From Marasmius tenuissimus (taxonomy: Eukaryota; Basidiomycota; Agaricomycetes; Agaricales; Marasmiaceae), in assembly GCA_029532415.1 (NCBI GenBank), contig JAQOTA010000050.1, forward strand, positions 2,790,001 through 2,854,000: a stretch of DNA of 64,000 nt. Reading direction: 5' to 3'. The translations under genes were made by a program, and so were the position numbers. This document shows, piece after piece, positions 11,486-22,300 of this stretch; positions within the stretch are counted from its first letter, which is position 1, and the number at the start of each line of letters is the position of its first letter. Under the pieces are notes generated by a model. That model was not told where the DNA came from. It saw nothing but the letters and a program-made list of their open reading frames with translations, and did no database searches.

Positions 11486-14400
11486 TCATAAAGCGGAAGG
11501 ATCGACGAAAGCAACCGTTCTACCACTGAGGTAAGCGTCCACAGGACACCCTTCCACCCCGGAGGTTGTCGTGAGGCCCACTGTGTTGTCAGATGTTCCA
11601 TGCACACCGACTAATAGCCCCGCATTCCGTATACCAAGAATCATTGATGGCACCTGAAGCTTGAGATATTAAATCGATATTAATTGCTGCGAAGGTGGAA
11701 CAATAAGGAGAACTCGTACCAAGAGATTAGCGTCCACGAATAGACCTAATAAGTTATTCATTCGAGAAAACTCCACGGCGGCGCCTAAACTGGCTAAACG
11801 CCGGTCAGCAGGGTCACCACTGTCGAAGGATATCCGCTTAGAGGAAAGTTTGGTCTTCCCGCAATGAGCGGTGAGAAAAACTGGATCTATATCCCAGTCA
11901 GATCGATCATGAAGGGGCAGTGGCTCCAAAGAACATACAATTGGGTTGCTTCCAGTTCAGCGCTGCGCAAACATCGGGACAGAACGACGTAAAAATAATC
12001 CTCCGACGACCGGAGCTGGACCCATTTGAGGTGATAGATGTTTGGTATATCGTCTTGAGGACGGAGTCCACCACTTGGTTGAGGTCTAATCTCCGAGAGA
12101 GTGCGTGTTCCTTCATCACCGATCGGGACGGGTACACAACCTCTAGGCAAACACCAATCGATGGTGGGAGAAGCTGAATTCGAGGTCAGCGCAGAGGTCC
12201 GGTACACAGCTTATTGGTTAGCGTCACCTTCAGTAACTGCTCCAAGGAAACCATCGCCGATGACACCAAGTCAGGCCAGTCGCTCGACGCGAACAGTCCA
12301 TTCAATTGGCTTGTGTCGACATCACGCCCTAACTGTTTTGCGAGCGTGGTAAATTGCAATAGGGTAACGTCGCATACCCCGATATCGATGACTTCGAGGG
12401 GAAGGAGCCAATCTGCGAATACCACTGGCTGGAAATCTCGGGTAACCTGCACAGTGAGGGAAACAAAGCTGCCTCGTAGCGAGGACACGGTAGCCGTCTG
12501 TCCACCGGAAGTGGAGTGAGCGGTGGATGGAGAGGCCTGGGCAGACGTGATCAAGTTCGACCGATGAGGCCACGTCGTAAGCGATTGAGGGACGACGGAC
12601 AATGCCGTCGACTTCCAATAGGTTTCCACACCTCCTCCAACCTCGAGCGTAACGCCATCAAACGATGTTATTATGCTCATTTCGAATGTAACCTTTTGTA
12701 TCTAGGTTAGTATATGACGGGAATCATTTGTGAACACAAAGGACTTACCTCTCCAAGAATATGTAGCCGATGATCGAGTATAGGTAATGTGAAGGCTTGG
12801 TTGTTTTCAATGCCTGAGAAACACGATGGGAGGGCAATGGCGCGACCAATTGTCTTGGTGCCGAAATTGGGGTAGACGGAGAACTCCAACGTTAGCGAGT
12901 CGAGTGATGGAACTTGGAATGTGAAGACACCTTCCTCGCCTCTTGGTGGCAAGGAGACCGTGTAGGGCGCCGTGTTAACTTCTGCGCTCGTTGTCATGAC
13001 TAATTTCAATGAAGGAGTGGAAGGGAAAGTCTCATTCTGATGTGCCGGGCTCATGAGTCGGTGTCGCAGTCGCACGCTTGGGACTTCAGCTTGTGACTTG
13101 CTACAACTTCCGATCGTCACTTGGACGAGAAGGTTTCGGTCGAGATAATTATGACCGTAGACCCGATGTGGCATGATGGGTGGAGGCAACGAGAGTGAAG
13201 GGATGAGGTCGATATCAGAGTCCGTGGACATTAGCTGGTCCGATGAAGGGGAGATATCTAGCATTGGGCCGCTTTCCGAAGTCGGGGGAGCATAGGGAGC
13301 AGCTTCCAAAAGGTACTCGACGCACTTGTGGTGGCCATACCACGCCGCATAATGAACGGCTAGATGGCCTAGTTCATCCCTGACTCCGACACGCGCTTCT
13401 GCATCAAGGAGCACTCGAACGCAGTCTTCTCGCCCATAACGCGACGCGTGAAATAACGGAGTCCACGCGTGGTATTTGTCGGGTGTATCCCAGCCCTGAT
13501 GCTTGAGTAACACCTTGCAGACGGGAGCATGGCCAGCACGGGCGGCCAGGTGCATAGGGTACTCCCCGTTGCTATTCGAGATACACTGTGCCCCCATCTC
13601 TAGGAGCAGCAAGACGACGTTGACGTGACCGGATTGACTTGCGATGGACAGAGGGATAACATCACCTCCGGGAGTCGTGGGCTGAGGCAAAACTGCTCCA
13701 TGGTCTAGAATAACTCTGACACATTCCACTGAGCCTCGTAATGTCGCGTATACAAGTGGATTGTAGTTGTCGACGTCGAGCAGATTGCAAGACGCGTTGC
13801 TCTCCAAAAGGCAGCGACAAATGTCGCTATGACCGTTCATTGCTGCGTAATGAAGGGCGGTCCTTCCATAAGCATCGACTTTGTCGACCTGAACTCCCTT
13901 CTCGAGACAGAGTCTCACAAGACGGAGCGCGCCAGAAATAGAAGCTTCGTGGAGGCAAGTACGCCCGTTAATATCATCCGTGAAATGGAAGTCAAAAGGC
14001 GACGACAGTGAAGACATGACGAGGTCGGCGAGGTCAGCGGGAGCCTCCACTATGACACTCCATAAGATCCGTGCCATGTTTCTCTGTCCTTCAGTTTCGT
14101 TGGCATGGATTTCTAGATAACGAACGCAATCTGCCAGGGCCCCCCTGTCGCCACTAGCAACTGCTTTACGCAGGTTCTTTTCTAGATCATGGAACGGTCC
14201 GACATATGACATTCGTTCGGCCAGAAATTGGTTGGTGAGTACATCGCTCGCTGCTGGTCCTTCGAATTTGAGCCCGGATGAGAGGTCTGTAAGGTTCAGC
14301 AGACAGCTGGCCACAGTATCCGATAACTCTGAAATGAGCTGGAAGTTTGGCGTTATTGAGTCTCCTTCGATGGAATTGCAAAGTGACACACACCTGGCGA

Positions 14401-15196
14401 TTGAAAACTGGTTGGACATCAACTTGACGCGCCAGATAAAGCTCCTTTGTCGTAGACTTGGATCGCTTGTCGAACTTCTTTAGAATCTTCCTGAAGCCTG
14501 TGGCGTTGAGCTCGACGAATTGCTGAAAAGATGCCATTTGCGTAAGTCTCGTAGAGACATTGCAGAGGGTGTACCTGCAGTTTCCCAAGATCGCGTTCCA
14601 AGAGCTTGAACCCTTCCTCTACGGCGCTCCATTCTACGTGTGTTTCTGTCGTGCCCTCGACGGTGTCTGGTAAACCTCTTGTCGCGGCTGCTCTTCGTTT
14701 CGACAGTAGAGTTTCAAGTCGTAGCTTCGATTCGGCTTCTTTTTGAAGATAGAATGTGTTGATCTGGTTTTTGGTCAGATAACGCGTGATAAACCGTGTA
14801 AATGATAACCACCTTTTCCAACTCTCGTTCTAATTTGAAAAAGAATGCTGCTTTGTGAGCCTGGAACTCGGGTCCCCTGTCTTCGTCGTGTCCGTGCGAA
14901 GTATATATGGGTGGTTCATCGGGATCGTGATCCTGTATCGACACCGATGGAGAGGAGAGAGATGCTGGAGGTTGGTTGAGGATATCGCCAGGACGAAGTC
15001 CGAGCGCAAGGGCAGCAGACTCTGATGCTGGTCTATGAGCTTCGAGAGACGAGATGATCTTTTTGAGGAACTTGTAGTCGAGATAATACGGCGACCATCC
15101 CGGTACTTGATGAGACTGGATAAATTTGCCAAACTGGAACGGCGCGTTAGCAGAGCTATGAGAAGAGTCTTTTGACTTATCGAGGCGGACCTTCAT
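11486..15196 (-). CDS. PHO81: PHO81-like phosphate sensor/CDK inhibitor (SPX-ankyrin-GDPD)
   Basis: In yeast and Neurospora, Pho81/NUC-2 inhibits the Pho85 cyclin-dependent kinase when phosphate is low. The SPX domain opens at the ATG at 15196: FQFGKFIQSHQVPGWSPYYL, DYKFLKKIISSLEAH, and later INTFYLQKEAESKLRLETLL, FVELNATGFRKILKKFDKRS. Exon 12707-14422 carries about six ankyrin repeats (INGRTCLHEASISGALRLV, YGRTALHYAAMNGHSDICRC, YPMHLAARAGHAPVCKVLL, HLAVHYAAWYGHHKCVEYLL). The C-terminal third is a divergent glycerophosphodiester phosphodiesterase fold: VQVTRDFQPVVFADWLLPLE, RRIIFTSFCPDVCAALNWKQ, SLGAAVEFSRMNNLLGLFVD and a final exon GIRNAGLLVGVHGTSDNTVG to FVDPSAL-stop at 11488-11486. I could not find an intact catalytic set in the GDPD part, as expected for Pho81. 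It is about 1,000 residues long, and the domain order is diagnostic. Confidence 0.93.
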
Positions 15197-15596
15197 TGAA
15201 GATCAATAAGTGTCGTGTGCAGACAAAGTGGTAGAATAAAAAGGGAACAGATGTGACTGCCTGCTGCCTGCTGTTCTGTCAGGTCGTGGAGGACATGGGG
15301 GAATTTTCTGATACAGGCTGAAGTGACAGTCTTCCCCGCGGCAAGGTCGATCGCGAGCTTTCCAAATCGGTATAGACGCACGTTGCTCATTGGGCAGTTT
15401 GAGTTTGCCAGGTCCAAATATAAATCTCGTTTCACAAAACGCAGGCTATACCGCCAAATAAATTCATCGATACAACAAAAACGGAGAGCGTTTGCCTCGT
15501 ACTTTACTCTTCCTACCTAGACCGTCCTTTCCTTCACCAATCGATCACTCGGTGGCCTGCAAATTGACGAACGTGCGTCCCCAGGTGTCGCCCAGC
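15197..15596. promoter_or_regulatory. PHO81 upstream region
   Basis: Four hundred bases between the PHO81 start and the PEX12 stop (both minus). One CACGTT hexamer, a variant of the Pho4-type E-box, sits at 15379-15384. A single copy is weak evidence for phosphate control. Nothing else stands out. Confidence 0.3.
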
Positions 15597-16961
15597 TCAC
15601 ACCAAGACCTTTCTCAATTGCCAGACTCGAGCAGGAATGAGCGTCACTGGGCAATTTCCATGCTTCTCTACATGATCATATGCGCAGCGATAGCAGAACA
15701 CATAACCAGACGGCAGGGCAGTCGCATTGCTAATACTCTCGCCGCAGATGGGACATTTGCCGTAGGCTTGTCTGTCAAAAGGTATTCCGCGGGGATGTGG
15801 AGGAAGCATGCTTGGGGGTGGGACTGCAGGGCCACGAGGGGATGCAGATAGTGTGCGGGCTGGTGAATTCGGAGAATACCACCATTCAAGAAACTTGACA
15901 AAGAAGATCGCCGTGGGTAACAACAATCGTAAGGAATCAAGAAGCAGTTGAGGTGATTTTAACAGAAGACGGCGAATTCGCGCGAGCAAGTCTGATGGCT
16001 GAGGGCCTTTTGCGTTTGCAGCGAGATAGGTAGCACGCTAACGCTGGGTCAATGGGGAGCTAGCACGCAACAGGAAACTGTACTCACGAAATCGTCTATC
16101 CCGAGACGCCGTATGTCGACCCCAATCCAGGATAACCAAGGTCGATGGAACGGTGTGCGATCAAACAAGTAGGCGATATTCCATATGAGAAGTGACACTT
16201 CGAAGGTAGTGTTCAGCCATGGGTACACGGCCTTATAAGCACGGCGCATCTTTCCCTTGAAGCTCTGCGGACCTGATTCAGCAAGATTATCATGTGCCCA
16301 AGGCGCTCACATACCTCGTCAGTCAATGCGCGTATTTGTCGAGCATCAAGACCCTCTTCTAATATATCCGACGAAATACCCCCACCCAGTTCCTCATAGT
16401 AGTCCTGTGCTTTGGCTCTCAGGTAAGGTATTCCTATCTGGAAAGGGCTCATTCAATAGGATGTCGATTGCCAGGCACGATAGAACGTACGAGGAATAGC
16501 AAGGAACGCCGTATCTCGCGGTCTCCCAACCGTTCCCCGTCGGGTATGCCTCCAACAGCGGCTTGAGTCTTCGTGGGCTCAATGTAAGGTCTTCTCCGTC
16601 TTTTAAGCCCATAGAAGTTTTCCGAAAACGAAGCGCCTATCTCAGAATGAGTAACGTGAATAGACACCAACTAATAGTTCACTCACCGTGTTTCCGGAGG
16701 TAGTGCTTCTCCACAAAAAACATAATAAGAGCGTAGAATTCCTCATGTCGGTTGACTATGCGAAGTAGATAGCGAGGATAGCGTTGCGCAAACACCTACA
16801 AAAATGTATTAGAAAACGGCGACAGGGAGGACGCGTTGACCGCTTACCGCAAGAACATATTTGAGAGCTGGCTGCAGTAAATCACGTAGCTGCTCTTGGG
16901 CCACTAGTTCGAATAACGAAGGCTTGAGAGGATCTGAACCTATATCATTGAAGAATTCCAT
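15597..16961 (-). CDS. PEX12: Peroxin 12, RING-finger peroxisomal E3 subunit
   Basis: Subunit of the peroxisomal RING ubiquitin ligase (with PEX2 and PEX10) that ubiquitinates the import receptor PEX5. Start is the ATG at 16961 (MEFFNDIGSDPLKPSLFELV). The N-terminal domain follows: LLQPALKYVLAVFAQRYPRY, then HGASFSENFYGLKRR, IPYLRAKAQDYYEELGGG, and a membrane part (TTFEVSLLIWNIAYLFDRTP and AIFFVKFLEWWYSPNSPART). The C-terminal zinc domain is CPICGESISNATALPSGYVF, CYRCAYDHVEKHGNCPVTLI: an incomplete RING with few metal ligands, the recognised PEX12 pattern. Introns are short GT-AG. Length is about 390 aa, normal for PEX12. No defect is seen. Confidence 0.93.
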
Positions 16962-17410
16962 TTTCCGAGCTGGAGTTGGTCGAGAGAAAGAAAGAGTGAA
17001 AATGCGTTCATGGCGGCGGCAATGAGAAGACCGACCAGCTCACGGATTCGGAAGGCACATGAAATTTGGAACCGGTCGATGTCAGAGACCACCATGACAA
17101 TTGTCAGTGCGGCATTCTACAAACACGTTGCGATCCCCGAACTTCTTATTCAACGGAACTTCGAAAATCTTGGGCTTCTTTCCAACAGTTGTACGTGTTC
17201 AGGTCTCTTTCGGAGTTCTCCCTGAGCCCTACGTGAACCTGATTCAACAGGATTCGTCAACCCACGGATCCTTTGTCACTCATCTCTTTCTATCCTTCTC
17301 CTTCTCTTTCCTTCTCCTTGTTCATCTCATTGTCCTTAATCTTCTGATACTCACATCTCAACACATCTGAGTGGTCTTTACCTTCTCTCTCTGCATAGTA
17401 GCACTTCTTC
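16962..17410. promoter_or_regulatory. Divergent promoter region, PEX12 / UPF0303 gene
   Basis: About 450 bases between divergent starts. A CT-rich stretch (repeats of TTCTCCTTCTC) at about 17280-17330 precedes the UPF0303 gene and resembles the pyrimidine-rich leaders of fungal genes. No other signal. Confidence 0.4.
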
Positions 17411-18401
17411 ATGTTCAGTGGATTGCAGGGGATGGCTCCAAGCGATGGGGAACTGGCTACACAAACGTTGAGTGACGAGGGAAGCTATAGATTTGCTTCA
17501 TTCTCCGCTTCAGACGCTGTTACACTGGTGAGTGATAGTCCTTTGCGACAAGAGACTTACTGACACGTATCTGGTCGTTTGGCAGGGTTTATCACTTCGA
17601 AAGCGCTTTCGAGCCTCAACTCGCCACTCCAAAGGGAAAGGGATGGTCATATCTATCCAGACAATAGCTGGACACACGCTCTTCTCGTGCACTGTCGGCG
17701 ATCTAGGCCACCTCTCCGGAATTGGCGATGTCAGTCTCGACAGCTGGTCTTTCCTGGAGGGCATGATCAATGTCGTGAGGCGAACAGGACATTCAAGTTT
17801 TTACGTGGAAAAGGCAATGAGTGCTATGGGACGCGGGTCGCGTTCATTTCAATTTGATGGGCAAGGGGATTTACCAGCAAGAGTTCAAGGTGGAGGTATG
17901 TACGCGACTTTCAACGGTTCTTGGATCGATATTAACTTGTCGACGCGTTAGCGTTTCCTATCTGGCTGGAGGTACGTTCCTTTTCTCGGTGGATGAACCG
18001 TATGTCAAACTGAGTTGGTCCAAGAATGCCCCATGTTGTCCAATCGCGGTAGTCGCATGCTACTCCGGCTCTTCTCAGGACGACCATCACGTAGGTGAAC
18101 TTTCGCGTTCCTGCACGAGCCAGTCCTGACAAGAGGCGTCTTATAGCTCGTCGTGACCTCCGTCCGAGACTATCTGAACAAGCTGTTGAGGAACAGTGTA
18201 GGTGCGCCGCCAAGTGTTGGACCCTCCATGCCTGTCCCCTCAGCTCCCCCACCTATAACGGAAAGCGGGGTGAGTCTTGCCAATAATCCTATGTCTCCGA
18301 CATGGCTCTTATGGCAATTTTCGATAGGATTGGATACCAGACGTGGCCACAAGCGATTTCACGAGCAGCAGGCGTCCCGACTCGCCCTATACGCATCATG
18401 A
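17411..18401 (+). CDS. UPF0303 / haem-degrading-domain (HbpS-like) protein
   Basis: Belongs to the family of yeast YBR137W and bacterial UPF0303, fold type HbpS/Haem_degrading. The biochemical role in fungi is not settled, so none is assigned. Start is the ATG at 17411 (MFSGLQGMAPSDGELATQ), with an in-frame alternative at 17432. Exon 1 ends SASDAVTL at 17527; exon 2 from 17586 reads GLSLRKRFRASTRHSKGKGM, VISIQTIAGHTLFSCTVGDL, SLDSWSFLEGMINVVRRTGH, SSFYVEKAMSAMG. Short exons follow: GGAFPIWLE, then NAPCCPIAVVACYSGSSQDD HH, then LVVTSVRDYLNKLL. This is the full family core. The C-terminal extension past 18270 (Pro-rich, then LLWQFSIGLDTRRGHKRFHE) is less typical and could be altered by an unseen intron. 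Convergent with the mtSSB gene, 94 bases apart. Confidence 0.87.
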
Positions 18402-18495
18402 AGAGTAGGGTTGCAACCGAAAATTATACGACATTGACGAACTCGAGTACGGTACTGAATGATATAGATGGAATAATATACTTGATGAGTGGGTA

Positions 18496-19138
18496 TCAGA
18501 ACTGGTGTGATTCCTCCTTGGGAGTAGACAGGACTCGGATCGTTTCTGGAGCAAGCATTAGGAAGGTCGGGGTAGGGGAATGAGCAGAGGACACACCGTG
18601 TTTTAGGAGGATCTGTCTCTGCCCCGCTGGAGTGGACGGGTCTGCTTCTGGTTCAGGGTCTCGAAGTTCATAGCTGGCTTCAACATAGACCATTGATCCT
18701 TTCTTGAGTGTTCGCAGAAATTTGTTCGCGTTTTCGCCGAAGGACAAGACGCGATGCCAGTTCGTTCGTGGAGGTGGGCGTTCTGTATGTGTTATTAGCG
18801 GATTGCCCAACACGTAAATTCATGGAGCTCACCTCCGCTTTCCGTGGGGGGTGGGTAGCTGTTTGTTGCGACAGCGTACCTGAGAGAATTTGAGGACAGT
18901 TTTACAAGTCATTCGTCGGTCGACCTACGTGATAAACTCGATATCGTTCTTGGTCCGCCTCACTTCAGGTTCCTTGCCCAAGCGGCCAATGAGAGTCAGT
19001 TTTGCCATGTCGGAGGTCCGTGTCGTTGTGGAAAAAGCCTTCGAGATTGTGTGAGCTTGAGAGTCCCACCATACTAGTCAGGGTACATACACGGGAAGCC
19101 CCACGAGCAGATGCAGCCGAACGAATAGCAGCGAACAT
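18496..19138 (-). CDS. Mitochondrial single-stranded DNA-binding protein (Rim1-type)
   Basis: Binds single-stranded mtDNA during replication in the matrix. Start is the ATG at 19138: MFAAIRSAASARGASR then, after an intron, AFSTTTRTSD, a good mitochondrial presequence (Arg/Ser/Ala-rich, no acidic residues before the final Asp). The OB fold follows: MAKLTLIGRLGKEPEVRRTK, NDIEFITYAVATNS, PPPRTNWHRVLSFGENANKF, LRTLKKGSMVYVEASYELRD. Near 18545-18595 the frame is open across GTGTCC...CCAG, but excising about 49 nt with a CTAAT branch site gives the better ending RQILLKHETIRVLS. It shares a 202-bp divergent promoter with HBS1. Confidence 0.92.
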
Positions 19139-19340
19139 GTTGAGGAAGAGGAAATTTGTGTCGGGATTCGGGAGATGAGATGACTTCAAGGAAGTCACAG
19201 TGACAAATCGAGACGCGCCTGAGTGCGTGATTATCCATGTTTGTCCAGGGTCCGATAACGTGACAATAGAACCTTCTTCCTCAACGTTCAACCATCGTCA
19301 CTGTCATAATACATACACAGACGCACCTTCTATCTTCACA
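19139..19340. promoter_or_regulatory. Bidirectional promoter, mtSSB / HBS1
   Basis: Only 202 bases separate the two start codons, which face away from each other, so the two genes very likely share a promoter. I did not recognise a specific factor site. Confidence 0.5.
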
Positions 19341-22300
19341 ATGTCCCGTCATCGCTATGTCAAGAATCTTAATATTGCTGGTACGGCCCAATAATATCAT
19401 CGTGAAATACGTCTGATGTTCTCTCAGATGAACTCGAAGATGATGCACTCTCCGATGGGGGAGAGGAAGAGATGACTGCCGAGGAACAGTGTATGGCATT
19501 ATTCTAATCATCCAGGTCCATCATGCTCACATCATCCTATACAGTACAAATGAATGATGCCCTCGAGCAAGTGCGCGAAGTAATTGGCGAAGAAGACATC
19601 TCTGGATTACCGGACAGTGAAGTCAAGGACACAATTTGGTATTACCACTTCGATGTGCAAGAATCGATAGATTGGTGTCTGCGTATGTCAACATTTTTTT
19701 GCGCTTTGATCGTCGTAACACTGATCCCTCGCTAGAGGAACAACAGAAAAGGCAGGCAGCAAAGGAGCGGCAAGGTGAGCGATTCGTTTGACAAGTACTT
19801 CTTTCCACCCGCCCCCTCGCTTGGTCGCTTTCTCCGCGTTATCATCTCTTGTGAGCGTGTCGACGCGATCCAGATAAACAACGAGAAGGTGCATGCTCTA
19901 TGACCCCGACTTGCGAGACAACAACGTGATCGGTATGCTCATCGATATCTTCAAGGGAGCCCTCCTGTCCAATATACACACTACGAACCGAGCGAGCGGC
20001 CACGTATTCCTTTGATACATCTCGCACAACAACAACAACGCCAATGGGAGGAACAAAATGTGATTGAAGCTGAGTTTGGGGACGAAGGAGAGTTGGAAGG
20101 TGTAGAGGGCACTGCGGAGGCATACCCACCGAGGCGAAGCTTGACGCCAATCACGGAGCGGACGGAACTCTCTTCATTGTGGCGATATCGTTCTCCTACC
20201 GAGGCGACCTCGACCTCTTACGGCAACATTATAAGTATGCTTCCTCCATTGTCTGATTCAGTATTATCACTCATTTCATGTCAGGCAGTGGGCAGTTTGA
20301 GCCTCCACCAGACTCGCCGCTGGACCCAAACACGATTCCACTTTCCCCCTCAGAATCAGCTCTCCATAGGCTTTCAATATACGAACCAGCACCGACGCGA
20401 ACATCGTCAGCCAGTCGTAGCAGCATCACCTCATCCCCGCGCCCTCCCAGCGAACCCGTGCCGCCCATTGACACCATCCCAGATATACCCGACTCTCCTT
20501 CGCGCTCTACCCTTCCTGCAGCCCAAAAGTCTCTCTCCAGTCGCCCGACACAACAGAAAGCAGCAAAACAATCTAAATTAGCTCAACTGGCCAGTAGTCG
20601 CGCAAGCTCTCGCACCAAAAGTTCTGCTTCTTTGGGCACAGAGCGCTCTGGGTCAGAATCAAATAACACATATCCTGCCCTTCGACCCGCTGAACAATCG
20701 ATACGTCCTCTTTCCTCCGTTGTACCACATTCCATTGTCCCCTCCTCAACATCCCTTCATGTGGATAAGGCTATCCAGATCGCGATGGACATGGAAGCCC
20801 TGGATCGAGCCGACGAAACTGAAACCGAAAGCCCGAAGACCAACAAGCCCTTACCCAAGGCTCCATCAGCACGCTCTAAATTATCGGAGAAGGCGCGCAG
20901 CTCGGGAAGCAATGCCAAATCCGTGACAACCTCTCGGCCAGCTGCCCCTACCCCTTCGAAAGCCTCCCAAATGCCCTTAACAGACAGTCCAGTATCTCCT
21001 CGGCCTCTGTCTAAGTTAGCATTGCTCGCGCAGCAGAAAACAGGAACCTCAGACGTCAAGAAGGTTCTGGGAGCTCCAGTTACAAGACCTCCTCCCGATT
21101 ACCTGCCAGAAGAGCACACGGAATACTTAGTTCCCGTGGCAAATGGACCCACGGCCACCACTGCGATCACAACTTCCTACCAAACCCTTTACAGTCTCAC
21201 GGATCCATTGCGACATTCTGCAAACGATTCTCTCCGTGTAGTACCGCTACCAACGGTGAACTACAGCTCTACGACAACACAGGCACCCACAAAGCCATCG
21301 AAACTCGCAATGAAAATACGGAAGGCGCACGAGAAGCATGCCCCGCCCACAGTTGAGGAAATTCCTTCCCGTTATGAAGTTCCGTCTATGTTCCTCCCAC
21401 ATGCTACCCGAAGTGCGTCTCCCTCCGCCTTCGCCTCCATCCTTGTTGATAACAATCACTTGAATCATGAAGGGGCCGAAGAGAAGAAGAAAAAAGACAA
21501 GGGCAAGGAAAAGGCCCGCACCACCACCACCACTGCCTCTTCCTCGTCCTTCAGCACCCTATCATCCACATCCAAATCGAAATCTACGTCCACGTCTACG
21601 TCTATATCCACATCCACGTCAACCACCTCCACTTCGACCGCCAAGCACCATCGTTCTATCAGAAGGAAAGACCGCACCATTCCAGATATGGTCTCGCCCT
21701 CAGCATTCACTTTCGACATTCCAAGTCCGGACGACATCGTCCTCAACGCACGTCGTGGAACGACGCTCGAGAGAAAGGCGACAGCGTCATCTAGATCCTG
21801 ATTCCATCCCCATTTTCACCCTCCACTTGATACCCACCTCCTTCATTATGCTCGAATGTATGATACTGATATGCTATCTTCTGTTGTATTTTTATGTAGC
21901 TGCCAAGGAACGTGAAAAGGCCAAACGTCTGGAATCCGCTGCTGCGTCTCGAACGGCCACACCTACCCCAAAGGTTAAAAAAGGAGCAACGATATCTACA
22001 CCTGCGAAATCTGGCGTTTCGACACCGCTGAAAGTTGTCGATCAGAGGGCCTTGGATATTTCTGCGTTGAATCTGAATCAGAAAGAGGAGAAGGTTGTTG
22101 ATGAACCGCCACCCAAAGTGACTTACGAGCGGGAGAAACTGTTAGAGGAGGCCAAGAAGGCTCTGGATGGCGAAGGCAAGAAGGTGGTTAGTCTGGTAGT
22201 GATAGGTATGTTCTATGACGACGGTGGACTCTATGTCTCTTACGAGTTGTCTCCAACAGGCCATGTCGATGCTGGCAAATCGACGCTCATGGGCCGCTTA

